Source: Kolteria novifilia (lineage in GTDB: Bacteria; Planctomycetota; Planctomycetia; Kolteriales; Kolteriaceae). From it: a stretch of DNA of 64,000 nucleotides. The stretch is from assembly GCA_007748055.1 (NCBI GenBank), contig CP036279.1, positions 682,001 to 746,000 on the forward strand, in the 5' to 3' direction. Position 1 is the stretch's first letter, and every line of letters begins with the position of its first letter. The notes under the pieces were generated by a model that had not been told where the DNA came from, ran no database searches, and saw only the letters and a list, made by a program, of their open reading frames with translations. The position numbers and the translations under genes are program-made. Shown piece after piece: positions 63,842-64,000 of the stretch.

Positions 63842-64000
63842 TCATCCCTTCCCTTCGGGATTATTTACACCCATTCGCGGTTACGCCGTCAACGAGACGA
63901 GGGTCGAGGGCGTTCGTTCTCGACGGAACTCTTTTCATGGCTCGGTCCGTTTCCTCTTTTCAGGCAAGAGGTTATGGCGGAGAGGGGTGCTTGGCGTCGG
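63842..64000. other. Window end, no feature recognised
   Basis: No gene is supported before the window ends. A short ATCCC/GGGAT pairing followed by TATTT lies at 63844-63865 and might end the preceding transcript weakly. Confidence 0.35.

Overview
The window is a GC-rich chromosomal segment of a planctomycete (phylum Planctomycetota, PVC superphylum). The evidence is two DUF1559 proteins with type IV pilin-like leaders, the PVC-type 'small basic protein', a sulfatase fragment, a Na+-translocating NADH:quinone reductase (Nqr) operon, and many palindromic intergenic repeats. No rRNA, tRNA, CRISPR array, insertion sequence or prophage was recognised. Species cannot be told from the sequence.

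Layout. 1-3.3 kb: sulfatase 3' end, STAS protein, LOG-family hydrolase, and an 84-bp x 5 tandem repeat. 3-8 kb (minus): gamma-glutamylcyclotransferase-like protein, a large FAD/Fe-S D-lactate/glycolate-type dehydrogenase, and glucose-6-phosphate isomerase. 8.3-13.4 kb (plus): a secreted coiled-coil protein, ArgE-like deacetylase, PgpA, RNase R, and a c'-type cytochrome. 13.5-20 kb (minus): PEP carboxykinase, FdhD, a molybdopterin oxidoreductase of the FdhF/YdeP type, and a possible serpin-like exported protein. 20.3-23.7 kb (plus): an acyl-activating enzyme with an acylating-type aldehyde dehydrogenase (a LuxE/LuxC-like pair), then the small basic protein. 23.7-26.5 kb (minus): LptF/LptG permease, a membrane-anchored protein and a TetR regulator. 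27-33.2 kb (plus): nqrABCDEF. 33.4-42.9 kb: a TIM-barrel isomerase, a methyltransferase, a soluble four-GAF chemoreceptor, an ABC-2 exporter trio, and a diguanylate cyclase. 43-53.4 kb (plus): pyruvate:ferredoxin oxidoreductase, a DHOD-like protein, and a complete NAD-linked [NiFe] hydrogenase (hoxEFUYH plus protease). 53.6-64 kb: a PLP decarboxylase, a 79-bp repeat array, UvrB, a bile-acid:Na+ symporter family protein, two small acidic proteins behind a sigma-54-like promoter, two DUF1559 proteins, and a coiled-coil zinc-ribbon protein.

How the genes fit together. The window is rich in redox metabolism. Pyruvate oxidation (nifJ), reversible NAD(P)H/H2 exchange (Hox), sodium-pumping NADH oxidation (Nqr) and D-lactate/glycolate-type oxidation could form a facultative anaerobic energy module. 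FdhD with the Mo enzyme and PEP carboxykinase add further redox and anaplerotic capacity.

Most unusual points: NqrA keeps an intact CxxCxxCxxxCP motif that NqrA proteins normally lack. Non-coding leaders before nifJ and hoxE look structured. A CRP/FNR-type palindrome lies before nqrA, and a sigma-54-like promoter lies before two unknown small acidic genes. The DHOD-like protein coupled to nifJ lacks the catalytic motif. A free-standing hairpin RNA candidate lies beside uvrB, and two structured tandem arrays are present, one starting on a stop codon.
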